From UBA940 sp964464465 (GTDB lineage: Bacteria; Bacteroidota; Bacteroidia; Bacteroidales; Rikenellaceae): 26,403 nt of DNA. The translations under genes and the position numbers were made by a program. Below the pieces are notes generated by a model, which worked only from the letters and a program-made list of their open reading frames with translations, was not told where the DNA came from and made no database searches. How positions within the stretch are numbered: the stretch's first letter is position 1; every line of letters begins with the position of its first letter. The DNA is taken from the NCBI GenBank assembly GCA_964464465.1, contig CAYXGF010000022.1, positions 1-26,403 on the forward strand. Reading direction: 5' to 3'. Positions 15,497 through 23,423 of this stretch are shown piece by piece.

Positions 15497-16395
15497 ATCG
15501 AATCGCAGCGCACCGTGTCCGCGGAAATCTCCGTCCGCAACGAATCCTGAACCATATTGGCGGAATCCCTGCGCGCGGCATAAATGTCTATGTAATTATA
15601 ATAGTCGACCGGCACCGCATAGTCGAAAAGCGAGCGGTACAGCGAGTCCATACCTTTGTCCGCAGGCAGATACCGCTTCACGACAAGTGTATCTATACGC
15701 AGGCCGGGATTCTCGAATTTTTTGCCGTACGGATTCAGGTCGAGCACCAGGAAACGAATCGAGGTATCGGCCGCAAAACTGCGTTTGTAACTCTCCCTGA
15801 CATCGCGTTTGAGCCTGTACACCACATCCGAACGGTGCCGTCCGGCGGAACTGAGCATGTAAAAATCGAAGCGCAGATTATTGTTTCTGTCTGCCGAATC
15901 GAGCGCATAGCGGAAAGCGACTTCATAATCCCCAGGCTCAGCAACCGGAATCCGCAGAATCATGCCCGTCGTATCCTTCACCTTCCTGATTCGCAGCAGG
16001 GTATCCGTATACACTACCTTTGCGAACCGGCGGCGGGCTATCGCATCGACCGAATCCAGCGCCGCGACACGCCGGCGGAATGCTCCGCTCTCCTCGTCCA
16101 GAGCAGTCATCGCCATGTTCACCACGTCGCTCAGACGCGCACTCTTGCGCTTGGAGAAGTTTCCGATTGTATACTGCACGTCCTCGACCGTGTAACCGTA
16201 CTTTGAGAATATCGGTCCGTAAACATCCACCGTATCCGACTTGATACGGTTGTTGCTTACATACGAATTGGCGAGAAAAGCCTCCCGGAATATCATCGCC
16301 AGCTCCTGGTCCGGAATTATGCGCTGCCTGCCGCAGCACACCGCAGCAGCCGCAACTACAAGTACAGACAACAGTCTCGACACCTCACGTCTCAT
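15484..16395 (-). CDS. DUF4296-type putative lipoprotein
   Basis: This 303-residue envelope protein has a signal sequence (RLLSVLVVAAAAVCCG) with cysteines 20-21 as candidate lipidation sites. The lipobox is poor, so lipoprotein is probable but unproven. Residues 28-95 (IPDQELAMIFREAFLANSYV, then FSKYGYTVEDVQYTIGNF) match the DUF4296 pattern of Bacteroidota. The remaining 200 residues are a beta-rich extension (VAEPGDYEVAFRYALD, RFLVLDLNPYGKKFENPGLR) resembling a carbohydrate-binding-like or jelly-roll fold, which is my guess. That extension makes it longer than short DUF4296 proteins. ATGA overlap (16392-16395) couples it to the LolC/E-like permease gene upstream. The function is unknown. 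Confidence 0.75.
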   Translation of the reverse strand: MRREVSRLLSVLVVAAAAVCCGRQRIIPDQELAMIFREAFLANSYVSNNRIKSDTVDVYGPIFSKYGYTVEDVQYTIGNFSKRKSARLSDVVNMAMTALDEESGAFRRRVAALDSVDAIARRRFAKVVYTDTLLRIRKVKDTTGMILRIPVAEPGDYEVAFRYALDSADRNNNLRFDFYMLSSAGRHRSDVVYRLKRDVRESYKRSFAADTSIRFLVLDLNPYGKKFENPGLRIDTLVVKRYLPADKGMDSLYRSLFDYAVPVDYYNYIDIYAARRDSANMVQDSLRTEISADTVRCDSICAE

Positions 16396-17612
16396 AACAT
16401 CAAATATGATTTTGAAACCGCTCTGGAAACGGTAAATTTAGCAATTGAATAGTTAATCGCAGCGAACACGGCCACGATACACAGCAGGTCGACCGGTTCT
16501 ATGACCACAGGGTAGCTGTCTATAAGAAATGTACGGGCAGGAATACGCACTACGCCGAACCATTTCTGAATCAGACACACAAGTATTCCGACAGTCAGCC
16601 CTCCGGCAGCCCCCGCACCGCCTATCATCAGCCCCTGGCGCAGGAATACGCTTCGTATGAAAGCGGGCGTGCACCCCATCGCCGACATCGTGCGCACACT
16701 GTCGCGCTTGTCGATTACGAGCATCACGAGCGACCCGACAATAGAAAGCGACGCTATGAGCAGCACCATCGCGGCAATAAAGAATATGCCCCATTTCTCA
16801 TACACCATGATACGGTACACCGACGGCTTCTGCATGTAACGGTCCAGCACCTCGAACTCCGGCCCCGCGATTTCCGAGATGCCGCGCATCGCACGCTGCG
16901 TGTCGGCCCCCGGCTGCAAGGCAATCATCAGAGCCGAAGCCTTGTCCGGATAATCGAACAGGGAGCGGGCGAAATCCAGAGAAACGATAACATACTGTCC
17001 GTCGGTCTCGGCATCCAGAGCGAACACCCCCGACGGGTACGCCTCGCCGCTGCGGAAAGCGTCCACCGGAAGTATGGCGGAGTAGTTTCCCCGCCTCGGG
17101 ACATAGAAACGCAGCGGCTCGTAAAAGCTCGTCCGCACGCCCAGCTCGTAAGCTATGCCCTGACCGACAACCGTCTCGTCCAGCTCTCCGTGCAGCAGTC
17201 TGAAATCGCCGCGCACAATCATCCCGTCCATCGGGACCACACGCCCGAACCCTCCGTCCACACCGCGCACCGTAGCCGTAATCTGCGAACCCCGGTACTC
17301 CAACAGCGCAGCATCCTCCAACACGGCGCTCACGGCACTCACTCCGGCAACGGATGCTACGGCGGCCGTGTCTATGTCCGCCATATCGAACACTTTTCCG
17401 CGGGCAGGCCGTACAAGAATCTCCGGATCGAACTCCCTGTACATGGCGCTCACAAGCGTCTCGAATCCGTTGAACACGGACATGAGAATCACCATCGCGG
17501 CCACAGGAATGCCCACGGCCACGGCACTGACCCTCGAAATGATATTTATCACCGAATGGGACTTACCGGAGAACAGAAACCGGCGGGCGAAGAAATTTTC
17601 GAGTCCGCGCAT
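16392..17612 (-). CDS. LolC/LolE-type ABC transporter permease (FtsX/MacB-PCD family)
   Basis: This is the inner-membrane subunit of a lipoprotein-releasing type ABC transporter, which extracts lipoproteins from the inner membrane for delivery to the outer membrane. The 406-residue protein has the canonical layout. It starts FFARRFLFSGKSHSVINIIS, followed by TM1 (SAVAVGIPVAAMVILMSVF) and a periplasmic domain of about 220 residues. Three C-terminal helices come last, the first beginning FFIAAMVLLIASLSIVGSLV and followed by IDKRDSVRTMSAMGCTPAFI, the family's cytoplasmic coupling segment. No ATPase (LolD) gene lies in the window. It follows rbfA by 10 nt and overlaps the next gene by 4 nt, so it is mid-operon. 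Confidence 0.9.
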   Translation of the reverse strand: MRGLENFFARRFLFSGKSHSVINIISRVSAVAVGIPVAAMVILMSVFNGFETLVSAMYREFDPEILVRPARGKVFDMADIDTAAVASVAGVSAVSAVLEDAALLEYRGSQITATVRGVDGGFGRVVPMDGMIVRGDFRLLHGELDETVVGQGIAYELGVRTSFYEPLRFYVPRRGNYSAILPVDAFRSGEAYPSGVFALDAETDGQYVIVSLDFARSLFDYPDKASALMIALQPGADTQRAMRGISEIAGPEFEVLDRYMQKPSVYRIMVYEKWGIFFIAAMVLLIASLSIVGSLVMLVIDKRDSVRTMSAMGCTPAFIRSVFLRQGLMIGGAGAAGGLTVGILVCLIQKWFGVVRIPARTFLIDSYPVVIEPVDLLCIVAVFAAINYSIAKFTVSRAVSKSYLML

Positions 17613-17622
17613 GCCGCCCCTC

Positions 17623-17964
17623 CTAATTCTCTTTGAGCAGATTGTCTATATTGCGGATATATTCCAGCGAATCGTCCAGGAAGAACGACAGTTCGGGAAC
17701 GATGCGCATCTGATTGCGGATTCTGTCGCCGAGCGCACCGCGAATCATACGTCCGTGCTGCTGCAAGGTCTCCATAACCTGTCCGTGCCTGTCGAACGGG
17801 AATACGCTCAGATAAACCTTGGCATAACCCAAATCCGGACTTACGCGGACCGAGGTCACCGAAACCATGATGCCGTGAAAAAGCCCTGCGGCCTCACGGA
17901 TGAATATCTCGCTCAAATCTTTCTGCAACTGACGCGATATTTTCTGCTGACGTGTTGAATCCAT
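17623..17964 (-). CDS. rbfA: 30S ribosome-binding factor A
   Basis: RbfA is a KH-fold cytoplasmic factor that assists 16S rRNA maturation and small-subunit assembly, particularly in the cold. The 113-residue product is the normal length. It begins STRQQKISRQLQKDLSEIF and contains VTSVRVSPDLGYAKVYLSVF, the diagnostic S-V-x-x-S-x-D-L-xx-A-x-V-Y-x-S pattern. It ends with RIVPELSFFLDDSLEYIRNI, equivalent to the family's P-L-x-F-x-x-D motif. It lies between an outer-membrane protein gene (7-nt gap) and the LolC/E-like permease gene (10-nt gap), in the operon from 20800. Confidence 0.95.
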   Translation of the reverse strand: MDSTRQQKISRQLQKDLSEIFIREAAGLFHGIMVSVTSVRVSPDLGYAKVYLSVFPFDRHGQVMETLQQHGRMIRGALGDRIRNQMRIVPELSFFLDDSLEYIRNIDNLLKEN

Positions 17965-17971
17965 ACTTTGT

Positions 17972-18757
17972 CTAATCGATTTTTATGTTCATGAACTCGT
18001 TTTTCTCGGCCTCCCGCAGAGCCTTGCGGTTGGGATTCTTGCGAAGCGGAGGCGCCAGGATGCCGCCCTTGCCAAGACGCACCCACATGCCGAACGTGAT
18101 GAAAAGATTGTCCAGCTCCGAGCGCAGCGGATTGCCGTAGTATTTTGTCCGGTTGCGCAGTATATCCGAGAATCCGTAATAATAGCGTGCCGAGGCGCAG
18201 AACTCCACCCGCCCCGCGAAAACGCTCAGACCGCCTCCCGCGCACAGCCCGTAAGCCATGCGGCAATCCCGCGCCACCATGAATCCGTAATGGTATCTGT
18301 CGACCACGCCGCCGCGTTTGGTTCCGGTCTCGACGTAGGAGTCTCCGAGATTGTACGAAAATGTTATACCTGCCTCGACAAACACCCTCGCATGGCGCGA
18401 GAACAGATAGAAATGCGGCTGCCACAGCAGAGGAACAGTTATGGAGTTGACGGTACGCTTATAATATGTCGTCGAGTCAGTCTTGTTGCCGAAGTAGTAC
18501 ATGTATCCCCTCTGCTGATACTCCAACTCGGCGCCAACGCCGCCGAAAATCTGCTGGGGGCTGTAATACTTCCATGTCACGCCGCCCGTATAACGTCCCC
18601 AGAACATTGCCGTCTCGCGCTTGGGATAGAAACGCCCCATGGCGCCGCCCCAGCCGCCCTTGACTCCGACATAGTGCTGAGCCATGATTCCCGACCCGAT
18701 GCCGGAAACGGTCAGCAGCATGAAAGTCAGCAGCATGTATTTCATCATACGTCCCAT
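17972..18757 (-). CDS. Outer-membrane beta-barrel protein (PorT-like)
   Basis: The 261-residue product has a signal peptide (MKYMLLTFMLLTVSGIGSGIMAQ) and then HYVGVKGGWGGAM, the usual start of Bacteroidota PorT-type small barrels. Alternating aromatic and glycine-rich strands follow, such as VGAELEYQQRGYMYYFG, ITVPLLWQPHFYLF and LCAGGGLSVFAGRVEFCASARYYYGFSDI. Eight strands are plausible. The last 40 residues are basic and charged (APPLRKNPNRKALREAEKNE) and lie outside the barrel pattern, presumably as a periplasmic tail. Start codons at 18757 and 18748 are both possible; the upper is 3 nt from the preceding stop. The function is unknown. Confidence 0.8.
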   Translation of the reverse strand: MGRMMKYMLLTFMLLTVSGIGSGIMAQHYVGVKGGWGGAMGRFYPKRETAMFWGRYTGGVTWKYYSPQQIFGGVGAELEYQQRGYMYYFGNKTDSTTYYKRTVNSITVPLLWQPHFYLFSRHARVFVEAGITFSYNLGDSYVETGTKRGGVVDRYHYGFMVARDCRMAYGLCAGGGLSVFAGRVEFCASARYYYGFSDILRNRTKYYGNPLRSELDNLFITFGMWVRLGKGGILAPPLRKNPNRKALREAEKNEFMNIKID

Positions 18758-18760
18758 AGG

Positions 18761-20800
18761 CTATCTCATTACCGAACCCACTTTGGATCTTACTCCGCTC
18801 AGAGCGCTGCCGAATCCCATGCTGCCGCCCGACTGCGTCTGCTCGCCGTCCTGCTTCTGCGATTTATTTCTGGCTTTCTCCGCCCTTTCCTCCATGATTT
18901 TCCGCGCAAGCATCATATCCTGACGCTCGATGCGCTCCACGACGCTCTGAATCGTCACGGGCGCGAATATGGCGTTCATGTCCAAATCGACATCCATCTC
19001 CCAGTTCACCTTGGTCGGGATATTCTGTTCGCCCAGCTCCGAGACATACATCTCCACACGCTCTGGCTGACGGCGCGCAATCAAATCGCCGCTGTCCCAC
19101 ACCCCGTTTCCGTTCATGTCCTCCGTCACGCGTATGCGCACGGCACCCTCGGGTATGTACTTGAACTCGTAGTGCCCCGTGGTGACGTCCTTGCGCGTCC
19201 TGATGACCTGACCGTTCGAGGCGTCGATTACTTGAAGCACATACCTGGCGTCGGGAGTCTTGCCCGACACACTCACGGACAGCGTCGAATACTTGTCGGC
19301 CTTGACTATGCCGAAATCCGCACGGAGCGTATCGTTGCTCTCCGAGGCGACATTGACGAATGTTCCCGCGGGTATCAGCAGTCTGTACTTCTCATCCTCC
19401 TGCCACGGTGCGGCGATGGTCCACCGGCGCATGTTGGCCGTATCCTGGCGTATGGTGAACGGCACCGGCTCGCTCTGCTCCTCCGGCAGAAGTTTCACAA
19501 GAGATATTCCGGCGCTGTCCATGCGCACCAGCGGCATGGCGAACTCGATAGGGATGTTCTTCTCCGGATTTATCTCCGCGGCGGCATCCACCTTGAACCT
19601 GAACGTATTCGGCTGCGGCTCCGGAACATACTCCTCGCCGGCCTCCTCGGCACGCTTGCGCTCCTTCTCCTCGTTCTCACGGCGCTTGGCCTCCTCCTTG
19701 CTCTCGAAATATTTCCATCCGAGCCGGAATTTCACAGTATCGGGAACCAGATTGTTTATAGAGTCGTGCTTGAAGTACACCATCGTACCCTTTATGGTAT
19801 CCGGAATACTCTCCGCAGCGCATGCGAACCAAAGCGAGAGGGTATCCTTTCCGCGCGTCATATACTCGATAATCACCGAATCGGAAGGTATGCTGTCGAA
19901 ACTCAGACTCTCTATCCGCGGATGCGGCGCGCTGAAACGCAGTATGGCCTGATGACGTCCGGGACGCTCCTGCGCCGTAAGGTTCTGACGGAGGAACTGT
20001 TTGTCGGTAAAGAGCCTGAAATACGACTGAGGCTCCGCATTCGGATATTTCCGCAGCGTATCGAACCAGTAGGCGAAGGCCGGCAGCGACGCCGGATTGC
20101 ACAGAGTGTCCAGGAACCCTACCTTGTCGATTCCCGGCTCGTAGCTCTGGTTGTCGTTCTTGTCATACACGGCATATATCTTATACGGAATCGGTTTGAG
20201 ATTCTGGGCGACGAATATGCCGTTGTTCTCCGCACGGGCGACGGCCGAAGGCTGCGCATTGAACAGAAGCGAATCGTATTCGGCGATGGTATCCATGGCC
20301 GCGTCGTAAAAATATATGAACGTCTTGCCCAGGGAGTCCTCCGTGCGGGCATCCACGGCATAGCCCGACATGAACATTGAGTCTATGGCCGGACCGGTGG
20401 AGAAGACATAACGCAGTCCGTAGAGTATGTTGCCCTCGTTGTTGTCGCGTATGGAGCTGCCGAAGTTCAGCGCATAGGTCTGGTTTTCGAGCAGCGTATC
20501 CTGTATGGAAATCTGCACTCCGCGGCCGCGCTGCGTTATGGTCGGTTTTTTCTTCATGAACGGCGAGGTGAAGAACTCCTTGCTCTGGTCCTTGACCTGG
20601 ACGTACTCGTCGAACTCGATATATATCTTCTTGTCGGTGAAGTTGCGCGCACCGATTTCCGGCGACATGCCGACCACACGCGGAGGGATGGAGTCCCTCG
20701 GTCCACCGGTTGGCGTCATCGTGCTGGCGCACCGCAGAAAAGCGGCGCCGAAGAACGCCACAGTAATAAGATTCATCAGTATGCGGGTCGCCTTGTCCAT
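18761..20800 (-). CDS. Large exported Ig-like (Big_5-type) envelope protein, probable lipoprotein
   Basis: The 679-residue protein begins with a hydrophobic export signal ending in Cys24 (FFGAAFLRCAS). TMTPTGGPRDSIPPRVVGMSP follows, the characteristic opening of a Bacteroidota Ig-like lipoprotein family with a Big_5 domain (about 38-135). Tyr/Asp-rich beta domains follow. A charged linker (about 385-410, SKEEAKRRENEEKERKRAEE) follows the middle beta domains. A carboxypeptidase-like beta-sandwich (VLQVIDASNGQVIRTRKDV then GAVRIRVTEDMNGNGVWDSG, with a possible Ca-binding DMNGNGVWD loop) closes the ordered part, before a basic, low-complexity tail. It is probably surface- or periplasm-anchored; its role is unknown. 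It heads the operon that continues through the OM barrel and rbfA. Arg before the Cys makes the lipobox imperfect. Confidence 0.85.
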   Translation of the reverse strand: MDKATRILMNLITVAFFGAAFLRCASTMTPTGGPRDSIPPRVVGMSPEIGARNFTDKKIYIEFDEYVQVKDQSKEFFTSPFMKKKPTITQRGRGVQISIQDTLLENQTYALNFGSSIRDNNEGNILYGLRYVFSTGPAIDSMFMSGYAVDARTEDSLGKTFIYFYDAAMDTIAEYDSLLFNAQPSAVARAENNGIFVAQNLKPIPYKIYAVYDKNDNQSYEPGIDKVGFLDTLCNPASLPAFAYWFDTLRKYPNAEPQSYFRLFTDKQFLRQNLTAQERPGRHQAILRFSAPHPRIESLSFDSIPSDSVIIEYMTRGKDTLSLWFACAAESIPDTIKGTMVYFKHDSINNLVPDTVKFRLGWKYFESKEEAKRRENEEKERKRAEEAGEEYVPEPQPNTFRFKVDAAAEINPEKNIPIEFAMPLVRMDSAGISLVKLLPEEQSEPVPFTIRQDTANMRRWTIAAPWQEDEKYRLLIPAGTFVNVASESNDTLRADFGIVKADKYSTLSVSVSGKTPDARYVLQVIDASNGQVIRTRKDVTTGHYEFKYIPEGAVRIRVTEDMNGNGVWDSGDLIARRQPERVEMYVSELGEQNIPTKVNWEMDVDLDMNAIFAPVTIQSVVERIERQDMMLARKIMEERAEKARNKSQKQDGEQTQSGGSMGFGSALSGVRSKVGSVMR

Positions 20801-20822
20801 ATCAAAACATTTTTCCGGTGCA

Positions 20823-20830
20823 CAAAGATA
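20823..20830 (-). promoter_or_regulatory. -7 promoter box upstream of the Ig-like lipoprotein operon
   Basis: TATCTTTG on the minus strand (20830-20823) matches TAnnTTTG, 22 nt upstream of the ATG at 20800. No good TTG lies at the right distance, so this promoter is only half supported. Confidence 0.45.
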
Positions 20831-20842
20831 GTTTATTTTTCA

Positions 20843-21334
20843 TCATTCCTCACCCAGAGGAGCATTGGCTTCGTTGACGACGGTCCACTTCGACTCGCTG
20901 TACGTATAGTCCGTGCGCCACGTCCGGAATCTCACCGGAACCGTAAGCGTCCACAGATTGTCCGTCAGCGTCACGCCGCGCCACGCATACATTCCGTCGG
21001 CCTCGTCGACCACCGCTATCACCACGGGCGACGACGTGAGACGCATATTTATATTACCCTGCCCGTCCTGCACCGCGGCAAGCGAGTAGCTCCGGGTCTG
21101 GTTCGACAGCGTATCCGTAAATATCCCGGCCAGCGCATCCGCATACGAAGCCACTATCCACTTCTCCGCCGAGCCGTACAGCGCATAGGCCGTCAGCCCC
21201 TCGGGAGTGCTTTCGTCTCCGCCGCGCTCGGTCTGCACGTGCGGCACAATCGTGTAGTCGCAGTCGGTCTTCACCTTCACGCAGCCGGCCGACAGCAGCA
21301 ACACCGCCAACAATGCAATCAGACCTCCTCTCAT
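20843..21334 (-). CDS. Small putative lipoprotein of unknown function
   Basis: The 163-residue product has a textbook lipoprotein signal, MRGGLIALLAVLLLSAGC, with lipobox SAGC and lipidated Cys18. I do not recognise the mature domain. It is beta-rich with several Trp/Tyr positions (LTAYALYGSAEKWIVASYAD, WTLTVPVRFRTWRTDYTYSE), suggesting one compact Ig- or lipocalin-like fold of about 140 residues. The start overlaps the folK stop by ATGA (21331-21334). It is the last gene of the operon from the flippase. Its link to folate or replication genes is probably positional. Confidence 0.75.
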   Translation of the reverse strand: MRGGLIALLAVLLLSAGCVKVKTDCDYTIVPHVQTERGGDESTPEGLTAYALYGSAEKWIVASYADALAGIFTDTLSNQTRSYSLAAVQDGQGNINMRLTSSPVVIAVVDEADGMYAWRGVTLTDNLWTLTVPVRFRTWRTDYTYSESKWTVVNEANAPLGEE

Positions 21335-21822
21335 ACCTTACCCTGCAATTTGTCACGAAGCTCGCCGATGCTGAGGCCCAGCACCGGATGCCTGCGCTCG
21401 CGCATGATTTCACAAAGCGGCGTGAGCACGAACTCCCGCTCGGTCATCTTCGGATGCGGTATCTTCAAACGCTCCGTATCCACAATCAGCTCGTCGTACA
21501 GAAGTATGTCTATGTCTATGGTCCGTGAGGCGTATCTCTGTCCCGACCGCTCCCTTTCGCGCGCCTCGGCCTCACGGTCGCGGCCCAGCGCAGCCTCTAT
21601 GCGCTGCACCTGCTCCAAAACCTCCTCCGGTAACAGGTCGGTATCGGCCACCAGAACCTGATTCGTAAATTCGGGCGCCGAGAATCCCCAGGCCTCGGAC
21701 CTGTATCTGTGGGAACAGCGCATCACAGCCCCCACGCTGTCGTTAATCATCTTCTGCGCCTCCTGCAAACGGCTCTTCACATCTCCGATGTTTCCGCCGG
21801 CTATCAAAACCACCCGTGCCAT
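21331..21822 (-). CDS. folK: 2-amino-4-hydroxy-6-hydroxymethyldihydropteridine diphosphokinase
   Basis: FolK pyrophosphorylates 6-hydroxymethyl-7,8-dihydropterin with ATP, the step before dihydropteroate synthase in folate synthesis. The 163-residue protein has the family's length and order. It shows IAGGNIGDVKSRLQEA (residues 7-22, normally L-GxNxGD), YRSEAWGFSAPEFTNQVL and LEQVQRIEAALGR. The catalytic ASRTIDIDILLYDE carries the Mg-binding aspartates of the R-x-I-D-I-D-I/L-L motif. IPHPKMTEREFVLTPL is the conserved HPR-like end, and R is replaced by K in HPKM. The gene lies 13 nt downstream of holB and overlaps the lipoprotein gene by 4 nt. Confidence 0.95.
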   Translation of the reverse strand: MARVVLIAGGNIGDVKSRLQEAQKMINDSVGAVMRCSHRYRSEAWGFSAPEFTNQVLVADTDLLPEEVLEQVQRIEAALGRDREAEARERERSGQRYASRTIDIDILLYDELIVDTERLKIPHPKMTEREFVLTPLCEIMRERRHPVLGLSIGELRDKLQGKV

Positions 21823-21835
21823 ATATCATTCATTC

Positions 21836-22975
21836 CTATAATCTCACTATCTGTTTGCTCACCGCCAATGCGAAATGCGTGAACACTATCGACGAGTTGC
21901 CGTTGCGGGAAATCTGGCCGAGAGCATCCTCTATCTCACTAACGATGTTCTCTATGTTGTGATTGCCTATGAACGGCGAAAACTTGACGCAGAAATCCCG
22001 CTCCTGCCCCCACAGGTAGCTTATGTTCCCCATTCCGGCATTGAGCATATAGCTCTCCCTGAGCAAACGCAATGCCGACACCAGAAACTGCTTCTGCCTC
22101 TCGCGGCCCAGCGAGGCCACCGAATCGGCCCACTGTATCAGTTCCAGATGTTTGTCGTTGTAGCTCAGGCGCATCAGCTGCACGAACAGCTGGAAATCCT
22201 CATCGCCGTCAGTCTGCTCTCCGGACATCATGCGCCGGACCTGCAATAGGTCGCCGCACGCCAGATGCGCCACCGAACGGGCCTGCTGCGCGTCCGCTCC
22301 GAACTTCACGGCCGCATAACGCTCCAACTCCCCGCTCTCGATTCCGGGCAGGAGCACCTGCTGCGTGCGCGAGAGTATTGTCGGTATAAGCTGCTGCGGA
22401 GATGCCGACACAAGCAGGAAAAGCGTCTTTTCCCACGGTTCTTCAAGTATTTTCAGTATGGTGTTGGCAGCCTCCGTGCGCATCCTCTCCGGCAGCCACA
22501 CAACGACCACCTTATATTCCGCCTCGAAACTCTTGAACGAGAGCGTGCGGATAATCTCGTCGGCATCCGCCTTGGAGATAAGCCCCTGCTGATTGTCGAG
22601 TTCGATTTCGGCATACCAGTCCTGCTCCGAGAAATACCCTCCGGTCGCTGCCATCAGACGTCTCCACTGCGGCAGAAACGCACTGCTGAGCACAGCCTCG
22701 CCACTCTTCTTGCCGGATTTGTTGACGGGCATCACGAAATGCAGGTCGGCATGTTCGAGGGCGGACATCTTCAAGCACGAGGGACACTTCCCGCACGAAT
22801 CGCCTCCCTGCCGGGACGTGCAGTTGACATACTGGGCATAGGCCAGCGCCAGTGGCAATGCCCCGTAGCCCGGCGCTCCGGCAAACAGCTGCGCATGGCT
22901 GACCCTGTTCTCGTCCACAGCCCGGACAAGAAGCCTTTTAAGCTCGCTTTGACCTACGACATCGCAAAACCTCAT
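21836..22975 (-). CDS. holB: DNA polymerase III delta' subunit (clamp-loader ATPase-like)
   Basis: Delta' is the non-hydrolysing stator of the replication clamp loader. The 379-residue product begins VVGQSELKRLLVRAVDENRVSHAQLFAG (residues 6-33), typical of this AAA+ family. The P-loop is degenerate (GAPGYGALPLA, no catalytic Lys), as expected for delta'. The zinc module is intact: C52, C61, C64 and C67 (CTSRQGGDSCGKCPSC). NTILKILEEP and ILSRTQ match the sensor and SRC-like regions. An insertion around residues 80-115 (PVNKSGKKSGEAVLSS) is longer than in E. coli; I believe this is common in Bacteroidota. It sits between dut (9-nt gap) and folK (13-nt gap). Confidence 0.92.
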   Translation of the reverse strand: MRFCDVVGQSELKRLLVRAVDENRVSHAQLFAGAPGYGALPLALAYAQYVNCTSRQGGDSCGKCPSCLKMSALEHADLHFVMPVNKSGKKSGEAVLSSAFLPQWRRLMAATGGYFSEQDWYAEIELDNQQGLISKADADEIIRTLSFKSFEAEYKVVVVWLPERMRTEAANTILKILEEPWEKTLFLLVSASPQQLIPTILSRTQQVLLPGIESGELERYAAVKFGADAQQARSVAHLACGDLLQVRRMMSGEQTDGDEDFQLFVQLMRLSYNDKHLELIQWADSVASLGRERQKQFLVSALRLLRESYMLNAGMGNISYLWGQERDFCVKFSPFIGNHNIENIVSEIEDALGQISRNGNSSIVFTHFALAVSKQIVRL

Positions 22976-22984
22976 GACACTCTC

Positions 22985-23419
22985 CTACTTTTTTCCGGTG
23001 CTTCCGAATCCTCCCTCTCCGCGCTGCGTGGCACCGAGCTCCTCCACGGCACACCACTCCACCTGTTCGTGGCGCGCCACAACCATCTGCGCGATGCGCT
23101 CACCCGGCTTGATTTCGAACGGCTCGCCGCCAAGATTCACAAGTATGATTTTTATCTCGCCGCGGTAATCCGCATCTATCGTTCCGGGAGAGTTGAGCAC
23201 CGTCACCCCGTGCTTCGCCGCAAGGCCGCTGCGGGGACGTATCTGCATCTCGAACCCTGCGGGCAGCTCCACGGACAGCCCCGTGGGAATCATGGCACGC
23301 TGCAACGGCTGCAATACCACGCTCTGCTCCAAATCGGCCCTTATATCCATGCCGGCCGAAAGAGCCGTGGCATACTCCGGCAGCCCAAACGCCGAACGGT
23401 TTACTATATTCACCTTCAT
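22985..23419 (-). CDS. dut: dUTP diphosphatase (dUTPase)
   Basis: Dut hydrolyses dUTP to dUMP and pyrophosphate, keeping uracil out of DNA and supplying dTMP synthesis. The 144-residue protein carries all five trimeric-dUTPase motifs: AGMDIRA (22-28), RPRSGLAAKHGV (about 62-73), GTIDADYRGEI (79-89), GERIAQMVV (about 106-114) and the glycine-rich RGEGGFGSTG near the C-terminus. The catalytic Asp is in GTIDADYRG. It begins 4 nt after the flippase stop and precedes holB by 9 nt, so it is transcribed with them. Confidence 0.97.
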   Translation of the reverse strand: MKVNIVNRSAFGLPEYATALSAGMDIRADLEQSVVLQPLQRAMIPTGLSVELPAGFEMQIRPRSGLAAKHGVTVLNSPGTIDADYRGEIKIILVNLGGEPFEIKPGERIAQMVVARHEQVEWCAVEELGATQRGEGGFGSTGKK

Positions 23420-23423
23420 ATCT

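Noticed and set aside
18290..20380. A 696-codon open frame on the plus strand opposite the Ig-like lipoprotein and OM barrel genes
   Set aside because: Its translation is His/Arg/Leu-rich without domains, as expected from a shadow frame. The minus-strand genes have export signals and family motifs.
22850..22880. Degenerate P-loop in holB as a sign of gene decay
   Set aside because: Loss of the catalytic lysine is normal in delta' subunits, and the zinc-binding cysteines and the rest of the protein are intact.
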